Origin: Chrysochromulina tobinii
Lineage: Eukaryota > Haptophyta > Prymnesiales > Chrysochromulinaceae
Length of the DNA stretch: 24,873 bases
Reading direction: 5' to 3'
NCBI GenBank assembly: GCA_001275005.1
Contig: JWZX01002924.1
Coordinates: 1-24,873 of the forward strand
Each line of letters starts with the position of its first letter. Within the stretch, counting starts at the first letter, position 1. Position numbers and translations under genes: made by a program. Below are positions 7,361 to 15,980 of this stretch, one piece after another. The notes below the pieces were generated by a model. The model saw only the letters and a list, made by a program, of their open reading frames with translations, searched no databases and had not been told where the DNA came from.

Positions 7361-8218
7361 TCATCGACCGCCGTCCCACCGGCCGGGCTGCCCACCGAAC
7401 GCAAGAAGGACCTACTGATAGTTTTTACCCCGCCCCCCTATGACGCCCCCCACTTTCGACTTTGTGAACTTATATGCGCGAAGGCCCGGCCTCGGATGAC
7501 CACGGTCGCGCGCGCGTGTGGGCCGCGTACTTGTGTGTATGGACCCATGAAGACCTTGTATGGTCCGGTGTGACCAAATTCAAAAGCACAAACGCGGGAC
7601 GGGAAACCGAACGCATAACGGACATGATAATGGAGTGGTTCTAACATCTAAGCTAGATCAGTCAAGCTCACGCCTCACCATGGGCAAGATGCCGCGCCCT
7701 TCTAAACCGCCCCCGTGCGGTACCCGCCAATACCCGCCATGGTGTTATGAAGTTATGGTGTATGTGTGATGATGTGTGTGTGTGTGAATTAAAACAGGAC
7801 CACACAGTAGAGCGGCGCTCATGCAAGCGGGTCCTCGGGGGGCGCGCCGTAACATGTACATCGACATGTATACATGACCCCCTGCTGGTAACAGTAAGTA
7901 ACAGGCCAGCAATCGGGGCAGTCTTCTTCGTCGTACGAGGAATGAATGAATGAAAGGAAGGAAGACGGGTCGACACTGTGTGAGTTCAGGATGGGTCGGA
8001 AGTCCGTTCACGAAAACCATCCTGAATTCACAGCCAATCGCCCCCGCGGGAGAGCTCGTACACTCGTGGGGCATGGTGCTTAAGCGACTGTGCTGGCGTG
8101 TGTCTCAGGGCTGATCAGCCTTTGGTGCCTGGAGGCCTGGAGCACGTGCGGGTCAAGTGCGGGACCGCGTTCGTGTGGGGTGGGACCCTGCGGTTGGTGC
8201 GTCGACAAAAGCAAAGTG
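7361..8218. other. Non-coding region upstream of the oxygenase gene
   Basis: No gene can be supported. It contains the second copy of the dispersed repeat (7776-7848), a GT microsatellite (about 7762-7786), a GAATGAATGAATGAAAGGAAGG microsatellite-like stretch in two overlapping tetranucleotide phases (about 7940-7965), and an inverted pair TTCAGGATGG (7985-7994) and CCATCCTGAA (8017-8026). The oxygenase frame is open from 8090 by non-ATG codons, so 8090-8218 may be 5' UTR. Confidence 0.5.
7776..7848 (+). repeat. Dispersed repeat, copy 2
   Basis: Imperfect copy of 4497-4572 in the same orientation. The strongest shared block is ACAGGACCACAC through AGCGGCGCTCATGC. The two copies are 3.3 kb apart and sit on opposite sides of the 4841-6289 gene and the foldback-like element. 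Confidence 0.75.
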
Positions 8219-9031
8219 ATGTTGGCTGCTGCATGGCTGCTGCCAATGGCACTCCTGACCACGTCACGCTGGCAGGATGTTTGGATCACAGATCGAAAGA
8301 TAACCGGCGACACTTCTATGATCGTCAGAGAGGCTGTCAGGAACAGCGAAGTGGTGCTGATGCTTCCGGGCATTGCCAGTGCAGCTGAGTGTTCAGCCCT
8401 TGTGGACGCAGCATGTGAGATTGCCACCCGTGCATCAGCGAGCTCAAAGCCTTTCACGCACGGCCGTGTCCGTCTCCCATGTATTGCTGCCACTCAAAGA
8501 GCTCAAGCTCAAGGCAAGCCTTGCCCAGTCGCACTCACGCACGAGGCGGACGCTCTTGTGCAAGCGATGCTCACGCGCTGCTTAGATGTCATTGACGAGC
8601 AACTGCCTTCGCTACGACTCCTCTTTGGACATGGGAAAGGGAGCTTAGCCAGCATGTACGCCGCGAATGCTCTTCTGTGGGCCGACCGCGAGCCAGCTGT
8701 CAACGTGTACAAGGAAGGAGGAGAGTTCCTGCCGCACAAGGACGGCCAGGCACTAACCGTCCTCATCCCGCTCACGACCTCCGACGCATTCAAAGGCGGT
8801 GGTACCGGATTTTGGCGCGCGGACACGAACGCCTTGCAACCTCGTGGGCCGCCGACGGTATCGCTCGCGCCTCCTGCAGGCACTGCTTTACTTTGGGGGG
8901 GGCGGCTGACTCATGCGGGCTTGCCCGTCGAGGATGGCACGCGCGCGGTCCTAGTGGCGAGCTTCAGCCCACGGAGCGGCTATGAGGAAGGAGACTTTGA
9001 CTTTGAGTCTACGACTACGTTTGAGTCGTGA
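8219..9031 (+). CDS. 2-oxoglutarate/Fe(II) oxygenase, prolyl 4-hydroxylase-like
   Basis: The first ATG (8219) gives 270 residues starting MLAAAWLLPMALLTTS, a signal-peptide-like stretch, so ER entry is likely. The C-terminal half shows the double-stranded beta-helix signature of P4H-type dioxygenases: NVYKEGGEFLPHKDGQ with H173-x-D175 as iron ligands; V-L-I-P-L-T strand; GGGTGFW; P-x-G-T-A-L-L-W-GG; H232 as the distal iron ligand; and R242 (DGTRAVLVASF) as the 2-oxoglutarate carboxylate ligand. All catalytic residues are present. The family couples 2-oxoglutarate decarboxylation to hydroxylation, most often of peptidyl proline. The substrate cannot be read from sequence. SPPP-rich secreted proteins, two of which lie in this window, would be natural candidates. 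The gene appears intronless and complete. Confidence 0.8.
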   Translation: MLAAAWLLPMALLTTSRWQDVWITDRKITGDTSMIVREAVRNSEVVLMLPGIASAAECSALVDAACEIATRASASSKPFTHGRVRLPCIAATQRAQAQGKPCPVALTHEADALVQAMLTRCLDVIDEQLPSLRLLFGHGKGSLASMYAANALLWADREPAVNVYKEGGEFLPHKDGQALTVLIPLTTSDAFKGGGTGFWRADTNALQPRGPPTVSLAPPAGTALLWGGRLTHAGLPVEDGTRAVLVASFSPRSGYEEGDFDFESTTTFES

Positions 9032-9481
9032 TTCATTTCCGCACGCTGCCTTCACCGCACATCCACAAGCGCTCCTGAGACGCTCATCTCATTACTTTCT
9101 ATCGGACGTGTGTGATTGTATGCGCGGTACACGTAATGTAGCCGCCGGTCTGGGTGCTCGCTGCCGTGCTTCTTTGCACGCGTTTGGCCCGTGCGGACTC
9201 GGGTTTGGCGCGTGTTAGTTACCGAGTAACTATCAAAAACATCGGGGGAGCCGCAATTGGGGAGCCGGGACACACACGGGACACGCCGGTCGCCGCACGG
9301 GACACGCCGCACGGGACACATGGGCACACGGATCACACAGACGAACCTCACAAGCACGATCGCGGCAGGCCACCGCTCTGTGGGGAAACGTAAAGGCCGG
9401 AAGTTTTGTAACGATTCCGGCACACTTGTCCTCCATGTCGTGCGGCGTCGATTTTTGTGGTCGTGCGTCCAGCCGGAAGCG
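9032..9481. other. Intergenic region with ACGGGACAC repeats
   Basis: Holds the 3' flank of the oxygenase gene and the 5' flank of the Sfi1-like gene. At 9266-9323 the word CGGGACAC recurs four times (CCGGGACACACACGGGACAC, then CGCACGGGACACGCC and CGCACGGGACACATG). An open frame from ATG 9257 runs through this repeat into the next gene, but its product there is repetitive and basic, so I treat it as untranslated. A similar GGGACACGCCTCACGCGGGA occurs at about 21928-21947. Confidence 0.5.
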
Positions 9482-12400
9482 ATGGCGAGGCGGCTGGCGG
9501 AGCTCGAGCGGCGGCATCGAGAGGAGATGGAGGAGGCGGAACGCCAGGTGAACGAGCTGGCGAGTAAGCTAACGGATCCTGCTCCGCCTTCACCAGAGCA
9601 GCGGGTCATTGGAGCGGCACTCGTGGTGGGTGTTGGCAGCCGCTTGCGCATCAACGAGATCATCGCGCATGTGGAGGATGAGCTCCTCGGGGTCGCCACA
9701 ACTCACTCGGCAACACTGTACAAGCGGGTCATGATGAGCAGGTGGAAGTCGAAGCAAGTCGAAGGCGCCGCCCTCCTCAAACTCAAGCGGCGTGCGGCAG
9801 CGTCATTCATGCACCGTGCACAGCATGCTGGGTATAATTCTTGGCTGGATATGGTGGTCCAGCAGAAGCACAAGCTGCTGCAGCTGTGCGCCGGTACCAC
9901 GGCGTTTCGATCCCAAGGCCTGCGCAAAGGCTTGAACACGCTCATTACCAAGAGGCTCGAGCGGCGCGAAATGCTGGATCGACTCGCTGGTGCCGGGCGT
10001 GCGCTCGTCAATCGCCACATCCTCAAGGCATGGAACCAGCTGCGGTCCCTCGCGCGCATGTTTAGGATTGCCAAGCGCGCAGCCGCCAACCTGCTGCGCC
10101 GCGGCATGCGCAAGGGGCTGAACGGCTGGCTCACGATGCTGCACGAGCGAGCGGCACTGAAGATGCAGCTGCGCGCGGGTACCACGGCGTTTCGATCCCA
10201 AGGCCTGCGCAAAGGCTTGAACACGCTGATTTACAATTGGGAACAGCGGCGCAAAATGCTGGATCGACTCGCTGGTGCCGGGCGTGCGCTCGTCAATCGC
10301 CACATCCTCAAGGCATGGAACCAGCTGCGGTCCCTCGCGCGCATGTTTAGGATCGCCAAGCGCGCAGCCGCCAACCTGCTGCGCCGCGGCATGCGCAAGG
10401 GGCTGAACGGCTGGCTCGCGATTGTGCACGAGCGCGCAGCCGCTCTCTTGCAGTTGCGGGCGGCGGCGGCGGCCTTCCGGCAGCGCGGCGAGCGCGCCGT
10501 ACTGAACACGCTCCTCGAGCAGTGCCAAATGAGGCAGGCGGTGCTCAAAAAGCTCCGGCCGGCGGTTATCGCCTTGATGCGACGAGAGCACGTCAAGGCC
10601 TGGAAGCAGCTTGCAGCTGCAGGCCGGCTGCGCGGCCCGGCGAAGCGCGCGGCACGTGGCTTGCTGTTTCGCGATCTGCGCAAGGGACTGAAGGGCTGGG
10701 GTACGATGCTGCACGAAAGGGCACTTGCACTCGCACAGATGCGGGCGGCGGCGGCGGCCTTCCGGCAGCGCGGCGTGCGCGCTGGGCTGAGCACGCTCAT
10801 CGAGCACCGCCTAACTAGGCAGCTAGTCTGCGAGCGGCTCGGCCATGCGGCAGTGCTGTGGAAGCGCTTTGCGTACGACGACGCCGTGCGCATATGGCGT
10901 GACCTTGCCGCGCGCACGCGGTCGCTGAACCCTGTCGTCTTGTACCCTGTGCTGAACCCGGTGCGCATTTCACAGCGGAAGGCGGAATACCCAATGCTGA
11001 ACCCGGTGCTGCGCGCTCGCATGCACCGGTACCTTCGCATCTGGATCTACGAGTGCCCGATGCGAAGGTGCATTCCACAGGAGCAGGCGGCGGTGGCAGG
11101 TCGAGCAGTCGCACTGCTGCGCTTCCGACGCGCGTTCAACTCGTGGATGGGCTTCAACAGCGAGCAAGCTCGGCTGTGGGAATCGATGCACTCGGCGATT
11201 GGCGCGCTGAAGAACCTCAAGGCACGGCGCGGCCTCAATTGCTGGCTGGACACTCATGAATCCACGGCGAGCGAGCATTCTCGCCGTCGAAAGGCGCTCA
11301 GTGCGCTCCTCAACAGGAACCTTCGGCTCGGCATGAACAGCTGGCAGTCGGAGCATGCATTCTGCATGGCTGTGCGCCGGCGCCAGCGATCGGCGCTGAT
11401 GGCGATCTTCAACCTCAAGGTGCGCCGCGGCCTGAACAAGTGGCTCTCAGTGTATGCCTTTGGCATCGCCTCGCGGCGGCGTTTCCTGCAGGCGATGGCG
11501 GGGTGGCAGCGCCTTGCGGAGCGCAGGGCGCTCAATAGCTGGATCGGGCGCGACACGGCTCACATCGTCTTTGGCTCGAGGGCCCTCTTGTTTTGGCAGC
11601 AGCTGTGCGCCGATCGAAAAGCGAGCACCTTGGCTCTCTGGGTCGAGCGCGCGGCGCTGGTGCGTGAAGCAAAGCGCACCGCCCACCGTGACAAGACGAT
11701 CCGCTGGGCGAACACCCGAAGCCCGATGCCACGTGCCCTGACGTGCAAGGTGGCCGCCGACGATGTGCACCAAGTGCAGAAGGCGTTCATGGTGCCTCAC
11801 AGCGCGTTGGCCGTCCGGGTGGCCGACGGAGCGCTGCTTCGGGTAGTTGGTGTGCAGCGGCCCACGAACGGGCGCGTGTGCGAAGTCGAGCTGACCCGCG
11901 GGCACGACGAGCTGATGCTCATGGAGCAGCCGTTGCCTTCGGCAGGCGAGGCAGGCGCCCGTGTACGTGCGGCTCGGCCCGCCGCGCGTACCCGCGTGAG
12001 TGCGACCGCGCTGAGTGCGCCTGCCTATGTGATGGTCCCAAACTTCTTTGGCGGTGTCTTACCCCTTTCAAGCGGCCTCGAGGTGCGGATTCTCGATGCG
12101 GAATTCGACCCCATACCTCCCGGCATGCAGAACGCTGACGAGCTCTACGAGGGCGGCGCGGGTGGGGGCAGTTATTACGCGGGTGGTGGCTTTCATTATG
12201 CGGACGATGGCAGTCTTCCATTACGTAATGAAAGCCACCACGATGGCTTTCATTACGCGGACGATGGCAGTCTTCCACCCGGTAGTGGCGGCGGCTTCGG
12301 CGGTGATGGTGGCTACGGTTACAGTGGCGGCAGCTACAGCGGCATCCTCGCTACACCAGTCGCGAGGCGACCAGTGCCCCAGGGAGGCGATGGAGGTGGT

Positions 12401-12907
12401 GCGCGCGAGAATCCTGTGCGGGTGCGTGTGACGCTCGTGGACGGCAAGCGCGCGCGCGTGGGAGAAGCATGCTGGTGCAACGTGCACGAGCTCCTCTGCC
12501 AGATCCAGCCCAGCGCCTGCGTCGCAGCGGACCTGAGCACGGAGAGTGAACTGCGCGACCGCACGCGGCTCGACCTCCATGCAGCCGAGCAACGACGGCT
12601 CGCGCTCGCTTTCCTGACGAGCAAGCCGCAAGGCGCCTTTCGCGAAGCGGGAAAAGACGACCGGTGCGTCGTCGGCCTCCCGGGTCTCCTGCGCCAGCTC
12701 GATGCCGCCGCGCCCTCCGTGCTGCTCGAAGCGGGCAAACGGCGCACTCCGATGTCCGGCGCGGCGGACAGGAACACGGCGGAGAAGCGGACGGCTGACC
12801 CGCAGTGGCGTCAGAAACGGGATGAGATGCGGCTGAGAGCCGCGCGGAGCGCCAGCTCGCTCAGCGTCAGACCCCGAGACCCCGACGCGCTCTACGACGC
12901 TCAGTGA
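9482..12907 (+). CDS. Sfi1-like tandem W-repeat protein (putative centrin-binding/cytoskeletal)
   Basis: From ATG 9482 (MARRLAELERRHREEM) the ORF codes 1141 residues. An in-frame ATG at 9257 would add 75 residues of repeat-derived sequence and is less likely. Residues 1-30 form a short coiled coil. Residues about 100-690 consist of roughly 32-residue basic helical repeats with the core R-x-G-L-N-x-W (HAGYNSW, KGLNGW twice, RAFNSW, RRGLNCW, RLGMNSW, RRGLNKW, RRALNSW). In some copies W is replaced (KGLNTL). This resembles Sfi1-type repeats, which bind centrin along a long helix at basal bodies. Function here is inferred. Three repeats form a 95-residue higher-order unit, duplicated almost exactly at 9893-10177 and 10178-10462, with a diverged third copy. 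Residues about 740-870 look globular but unknown. About 885-955 is Gly/Tyr-rich and repetitive. The C-terminus is basic. Confidence 0.75.
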   Translation: MARRLAELERRHREEMEEAERQVNELASKLTDPAPPSPEQRVIGAALVVGVGSRLRINEIIAHVEDELLGVATTHSATLYKRVMMSRWKSKQVEGAALLKLKRRAAASFMHRAQHAGYNSWLDMVVQQKHKLLQLCAGTTAFRSQGLRKGLNTLITKRLERREMLDRLAGAGRALVNRHILKAWNQLRSLARMFRIAKRAAANLLRRGMRKGLNGWLTMLHERAALKMQLRAGTTAFRSQGLRKGLNTLIYNWEQRRKMLDRLAGAGRALVNRHILKAWNQLRSLARMFRIAKRAAANLLRRGMRKGLNGWLAIVHERAAALLQLRAAAAAFRQRGERAVLNTLLEQCQMRQAVLKKLRPAVIALMRREHVKAWKQLAAAGRLRGPAKRAARGLLFRDLRKGLKGWGTMLHERALALAQMRAAAAAFRQRGVRAGLSTLIEHRLTRQLVCERLGHAAVLWKRFAYDDAVRIWRDLAARTRSLNPVVLYPVLNPVRISQRKAEYPMLNPVLRARMHRYLRIWIYECPMRRCIPQEQAAVAGRAVALLRFRRAFNSWMGFNSEQARLWESMHSAIGALKNLKARRGLNCWLDTHESTASEHSRRRKALSALLNRNLRLGMNSWQSEHAFCMAVRRRQRSALMAIFNLKVRRGLNKWLSVYAFGIASRRRFLQAMAGWQRLAERRALNSWIGRDTAHIVFGSRALLFWQQLCADRKASTLALWVERAALVREAKRTAHRDKTIRWANTRSPMPRALTCKVAADDVHQVQKAFMVPHSALAVRVADGALLRVVGVQRPTNGRVCEVELTRGHDELMLMEQPLPSAGEAGARVRAARPAARTRVSATALSAPAYVMVPNFFGGVLPLSSGLEVRILDAEFDPIPPGMQNADELYEGGAGGGSYYAGGGFHYADDGSLPLRNESHHDGFHYADDGSLPPGSGGGFGGDGGYGYSGGSYSGILATPVARRPVPQGGDGGGARENPVRVRVTLVDGKRARVGEACWCNVHELLCQIQPSACVAADLSTESELRDRTRLDLHAAEQRRLALAFLTSKPQGAFREAGKDDRCVVGLPGLLRQLDAAAPSVLLEAGKRRTPMSGAADRNTAEKRTADPQWRQKRDEMRLRAARSASSLSVRPRDPDALYDAQ
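9893..10462 (+). repeat. Near-identical 285-bp tandem duplication in the coding region
   Basis: GGTACCACGGCGTTTCGATC at 9893 recurs at 10178, and the following 285 bp (95 codons) differ at only a few sites. Differences cluster at 9942-9970 against 10227-10255 (ITKRLERREM against IYNWEQRRKM). A third unit from about 10463 is clearly diverged. This indicates recent unequal exchange or replication slippage. Confidence 0.9.
12188..12277. repeat. Direct repeat with perfect 14-bp hairpin inside coding sequence
   Basis: A 34-bp segment (TGGCTTTCATTA, then T or C, then GCGGACGATGGCAGTCTTCCA) occurs at 12188-12221 and 12244-12277. Between them CGTAATGAAAGCCA (12224-12237) pairs exactly with TGGCTTTCATTACG (12244-12257) around a 6-nt loop. 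In the protein this gives GFHYADDGSLP twice. Confidence 0.9.
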
Positions 12908-13244
12908 GTGAGTGAACCGACTCGACTCTGCCCCGTTGCGTGAGTTTCGTTATGCGAGGCCGGACGGCGGTCCTAGATGTGTAAGTTACGCAGATCACGT
13001 CCATGCTTCGTTGGCGTTCATCTCAAATTCACACCCGCGCCCGTGATATCGCACACCCTTCTATGTGAAATCACTACCCGCCCAACACATAAGACCGCAC
13101 CCAAGCGACCGAATCTAAAGTAGCGGGTCTGGAGACGTAACTCGCAGAGAGTGTGACATACTCGCGCGCCTCGGCATCCGCTTTTGAAGCCGAAAAGGGT
13201 TATTGCGCTCCACGGCTAGGTGTTATTATCTCGTTACCGTAACT
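12908..13244. other. Intergenic region between convergent genes
   Basis: This is the shared 3' flank of the Sfi1-like gene (plus) and the NIPA-like gene (minus). I see no ORF with coding character, no RNA gene and no clear AATAAA signal. It ends at the hairpin at 13245-13286. Confidence 0.5.
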
Positions 13245-13286
13245 CGGCGACGATAGAAACCGCCGGGTGCTTTTCTATCGTCGCCG
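13245..13286. other. Perfect 15-bp inverted repeat with 12-nt loop
   Basis: CGGCGACGATAGAAA (13245-13259) and TTTCTATCGTCGCCG (13272-13286) are exact reverse complements. The structure lies 90 bp beyond the stop of the NIPA-like gene and 338 bp beyond that of the convergent Sfi1-like gene. It could fold in either 3' UTR and serve in 3'-end formation, stability or localisation. It is not a bacterial terminator context. Confidence 0.85.
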
Positions 13287-13375
13287 TGTCGTCAGTGGAT
13301 CTCTGTGAAGTCGGGCCCTGGCTGAATCGCGCGATATCGGAGCAACACCTGCCGAGCGGCGCGCCGGTCGTCACA

Positions 13376-15980
13376 TCAGCAGCTGCGCGGCATTGCAATG
13401 TATTGTTGTCCATCCACCACAAAGACTTGACCGGCCTCGGACCCCTCGGGCACGTTGAGCTGTGGCGCCGAACCGGGCGGCGCCGTACCGGGGCGCCACA
13501 GGAGCTGAGGCGGAACCGGCTCATCGTAACGGTCAGCGTAATAATTGGTGTGGTTGGCGTAACTAAGAACCCCTTGCGGCTGCGCTGGCGGCCGCGGAGC
13601 GGTTCGCGCCCGCTGCTGGAGATTACACTGCTCGCGCAGCGTCTGCAGCGTCTGCAGCGGTGGGAGCGGCGGCAACCGTCCATTCACAGCCTGCAGCCGT
13701 CCATTCACAGCCGGCAGCCGTCCGTCCGAGCTCGGCTCCGATTGCACCCTCATCAAGCTCGGCTGAGTCTGGCTTCGCAGCATGGCCACATAGTATTGCC
13801 CGTCGATGTCGAACAGTTGGCCTGCTCTGGTGCCCTCGGGCACACTGAACTGCGGCGGTAGCGGCGGCGGCGGCGGCTGGCCGTTGCGTAGCACGAGCAA
13901 CGTCTGCTGCAGATTCTCTATCATCTCGCGCTGCGCGCGTACCTCCTCCTTAAGCATACCCGTCGGGTCGTCGCTGAACTGCGGCGGTAGCGGCGGCGGC
14001 GGCTGCTGGCCGTTGCGTAGCTCGAGCAACGTCTGCTGCAGCTTCTCTATCATCTCGCGCTGCGCGCGTACCTCTTCGAGCATACCCGTCGGGTCGTCGC
14101 TGAGCGGCGGATACTGCGAGAGCTGCGGCGGCGGCGGGGTCCGCGGTCAGCGGGTGCTCTGACGGCAGCGGGTGCTCTGACGGCAGCGGCACTGCACTGT
14201 AATACTGCCCGTCGACCATGAAGATTTGGCCGGCCTGGGCACCCTCGGGCGCTTCGTACGCCTCGGCGGCAGTGGATGCAGCCTCCGGCGCAGCGGCTAC
14301 GGCTTCAGCTTCGGCTTGACCTTTTGGATCGAGCCCTTCATCGAGCACCGTGCCCTCAACGAGCGACGGCGCGCGTTCGAGCTTCGCCCCTTGAGTGAGG
14401 TCGACGAAGACGGCGAATTCTCGCGGGTTGAGCTTGCCGTCGCCGTCGGCGTCGGCAATCGCGAAGGCGCGAGCGATGTACTCAAGCTCCTCCTGATGCT
14501 TCACTTCCGCGAGACGCGCCATCTGCGCCTCGTGCTTGAGCTGCGCGAAGCTGCGATCGAGTGGGTCGAGTGTGGGCTCCTCGGGCGGAGGCTTCTCGAT
14601 CGAGCGGGCGGGCTCGGGCACCGTCATGGGCGCCGTCGTGGGCGGCGTCACGGGCGCGTCGTGCTTGAGCGGGAGCACGCGGCTGGGTCGTTCTCGATGC
14701 ATCTGCTCAGCTCTACTCGCATGGAGGGTGAGCACGCTCGCGATCGCCACCGCCAAGCCGACGAAGAACGGAGCGATCCGGATGACCCCCAGGCAGGCCC
14801 AGTCGAAGACGCCGTAGTACGCGCCCTTGCCGCTCACCTCGACGAGGACGTAGAGGACGTAGAAGGTCGGCAGCACGACTTGGGCCTCGAACAGGCAGAG
14901 CGCCCGCGTGTACAGGTGCAAGATCGCCGGTAGCGGCACAGCCGCCGCTACCACGAGCGGCCAGCCGTCGAGGATGGAGAGTGGATAGCTCACGGGCTGC
15001 CACAGGTAGGCCTGCAGCCACTCGGCGACGGTGGCGGCGGCGACCGCGGTGCAACCGGCGAGCAGGCCGGCGCCGACGGGATAGAGGAGCCGAAGCAGGC
15101 GCACCTGACGGCGCGCGAGCTGGCTCAGTGCTGTATCCGCCCTCGCGCCCGACAGGACGACGCCGTCGCTCGCCGCGCCCGTGCCGCTCTCAGCTCGCTG
15201 GTGCGCCAGCTTGCGCTCGATGGCGCGGGCGCGCGAGCCGAGCAGGCGCGCGTCACAGCCGCATAGGAGGACGAGAGTCAGCGCAGTGAAGCTCAGAAGC
15301 GTGATGAAGTATGGCTCTTGCAGTACGTCCACCCAGCGTGCATTGAGAGCGCTTGCAGACCGGTGCGCCTCGCGCGAGGGCGAGCCGCAGAGGACGAACG
15401 CAGTCAGGCCGGCCAGCGCGAGGAGCAGCAAGGTGGCTGTAACGAGGCCAAGCGGCTCCTTATTCACAGTGCGCGCTAAGTGCGCATTCCACAGCGTCGC
15501 CGTCGCGCCAAGCAGTGTCACGAGCCACTGCGTGACGAAGAATGAGGCGATGAATAGTCCGGCGAAGCCGACGCCGAGCAGGAGCGCGCCACTCCACCAG
15601 CGCGGCTGGCCAAGGTACGGGCGCTGCTGGTGCGCTGGGCGCCGCCGCTCCATTGTCGCCGCGAGGCGCATGTGGCTGGAGCCGAGCGCGATCAGCAACG
15701 CGCCGCCGAGGGCGCAGCCAATACCAGTGCCGCGTGGCTGGCCCCACTGCATGAGGGCCCGACTGTCTCCATTCGGTTCCGCGATGGGCTCGAGCATCCA
15801 AAGGTTAGTGGGCCACGGCATGCCGTTGGTGTTGTTGTTGCAGGTGTTGGTGTTGTCGGCCACGCTCAGCCACCACCACGTGAGCCCGAGCCGTTCGGCC
15901 GTCCTCTCAGACAGCTGCCGGGGCGATGCACTCCACGAGGCCGATGGGATTGGCAGGTGGATTGGCAAGTGGCCGGCCAT
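13376..15980 (-). CDS. NIPA-like (DMT superfamily) membrane transporter with EF-hand and C-terminal repeats
   Basis: Best read as two exons, 15980-14193 and 14122-13376, giving 844 residues. ATG 15980 is the first Met. About eight to nine hydrophobic segments span residues 86-420. Several match NIPA magnesium-transporter landmarks: G-x2-L-x2-ALGSSHMRL near 100; VTQWLVTLLGATATLWNAHL near 150-168; YPVGAGLLAGCTAVAA at 300; LYTRALCLFEAQVVLPTFYV at 356-374. A cytoplasmic tail carries a canonical EF-hand loop D510-A-D512-G-D514-G-K-L-N518-P-R-E521, so calcium binding is likely. Next come three modules of the form PEG-x2-AGQ-x-F-x2-DGQ-x-Y-x-A and two 43-residue coiled-coil/Pro repeats (RAQREMIE, LQQTLL, LRNGQ). 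Without splicing the frame runs on to 13950 in low-complexity sequence. Transport of Mg2+ is family knowledge; the fusion is unusual to me. Confidence 0.65.
13879..14122 (-). repeat. 129-bp tandem repeat encoding a 43-residue module
   Basis: GGCCGTTGCGTAG at 14008 recurs at 13879, and the intervening 129 bp repeats with few changes. Each unit encodes DDPTGML, then EEVRAQREMIE, LQQTLL, LRNGQ and a PPPPLPPQFS linker. The perfect phase with codons supports the second-exon frame. Confidence 0.85.
14123..14192 (-). other. Predicted 70-nt GT-AG intron
   Basis: On the minus strand the segment begins GTGCCGCTGCCG and ends GCCGCCGCAG. Its length (70, that is 1 mod 3) is exactly what is needed to pass from the transporter/EF-hand frame into the frame with the DGQ modules and 43-residue repeats. 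It contains two copies of CTGCCGTCAGAGCACCCG. A one-base assembly error near the C-run at about 14140 is the alternative. Confidence 0.55.

Noticed and set aside
4509-7953. Two short ORFs sharing KQDHTV-x-RRSC
   Set aside because: The likeness comes from the dispersed DNA repeat; both lie in GT-rich non-coding sequence and have no other coding character.
3843-8282. Shared TSRWQDV residues in the JmjC fragment and in the oxygenase leader
   Set aside because: Only about seven residues match and flanking DNA is unrelated; chance or a very small shared tract cannot be told apart.
9257-9481. N-terminal 75-residue extension of the Sfi1-like protein
   Set aside because: It translates the ACGGGACAC repeat and is basic and repetitive; the ATG at 9482 begins a regular coiled coil.
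13950-14122. Low-complexity C-terminus of the unspliced transporter frame
   Set aside because: It is Ala/Arg-rich, whereas the alternative frame in the same DNA encodes phased 43-residue repeats and DGQ modules.
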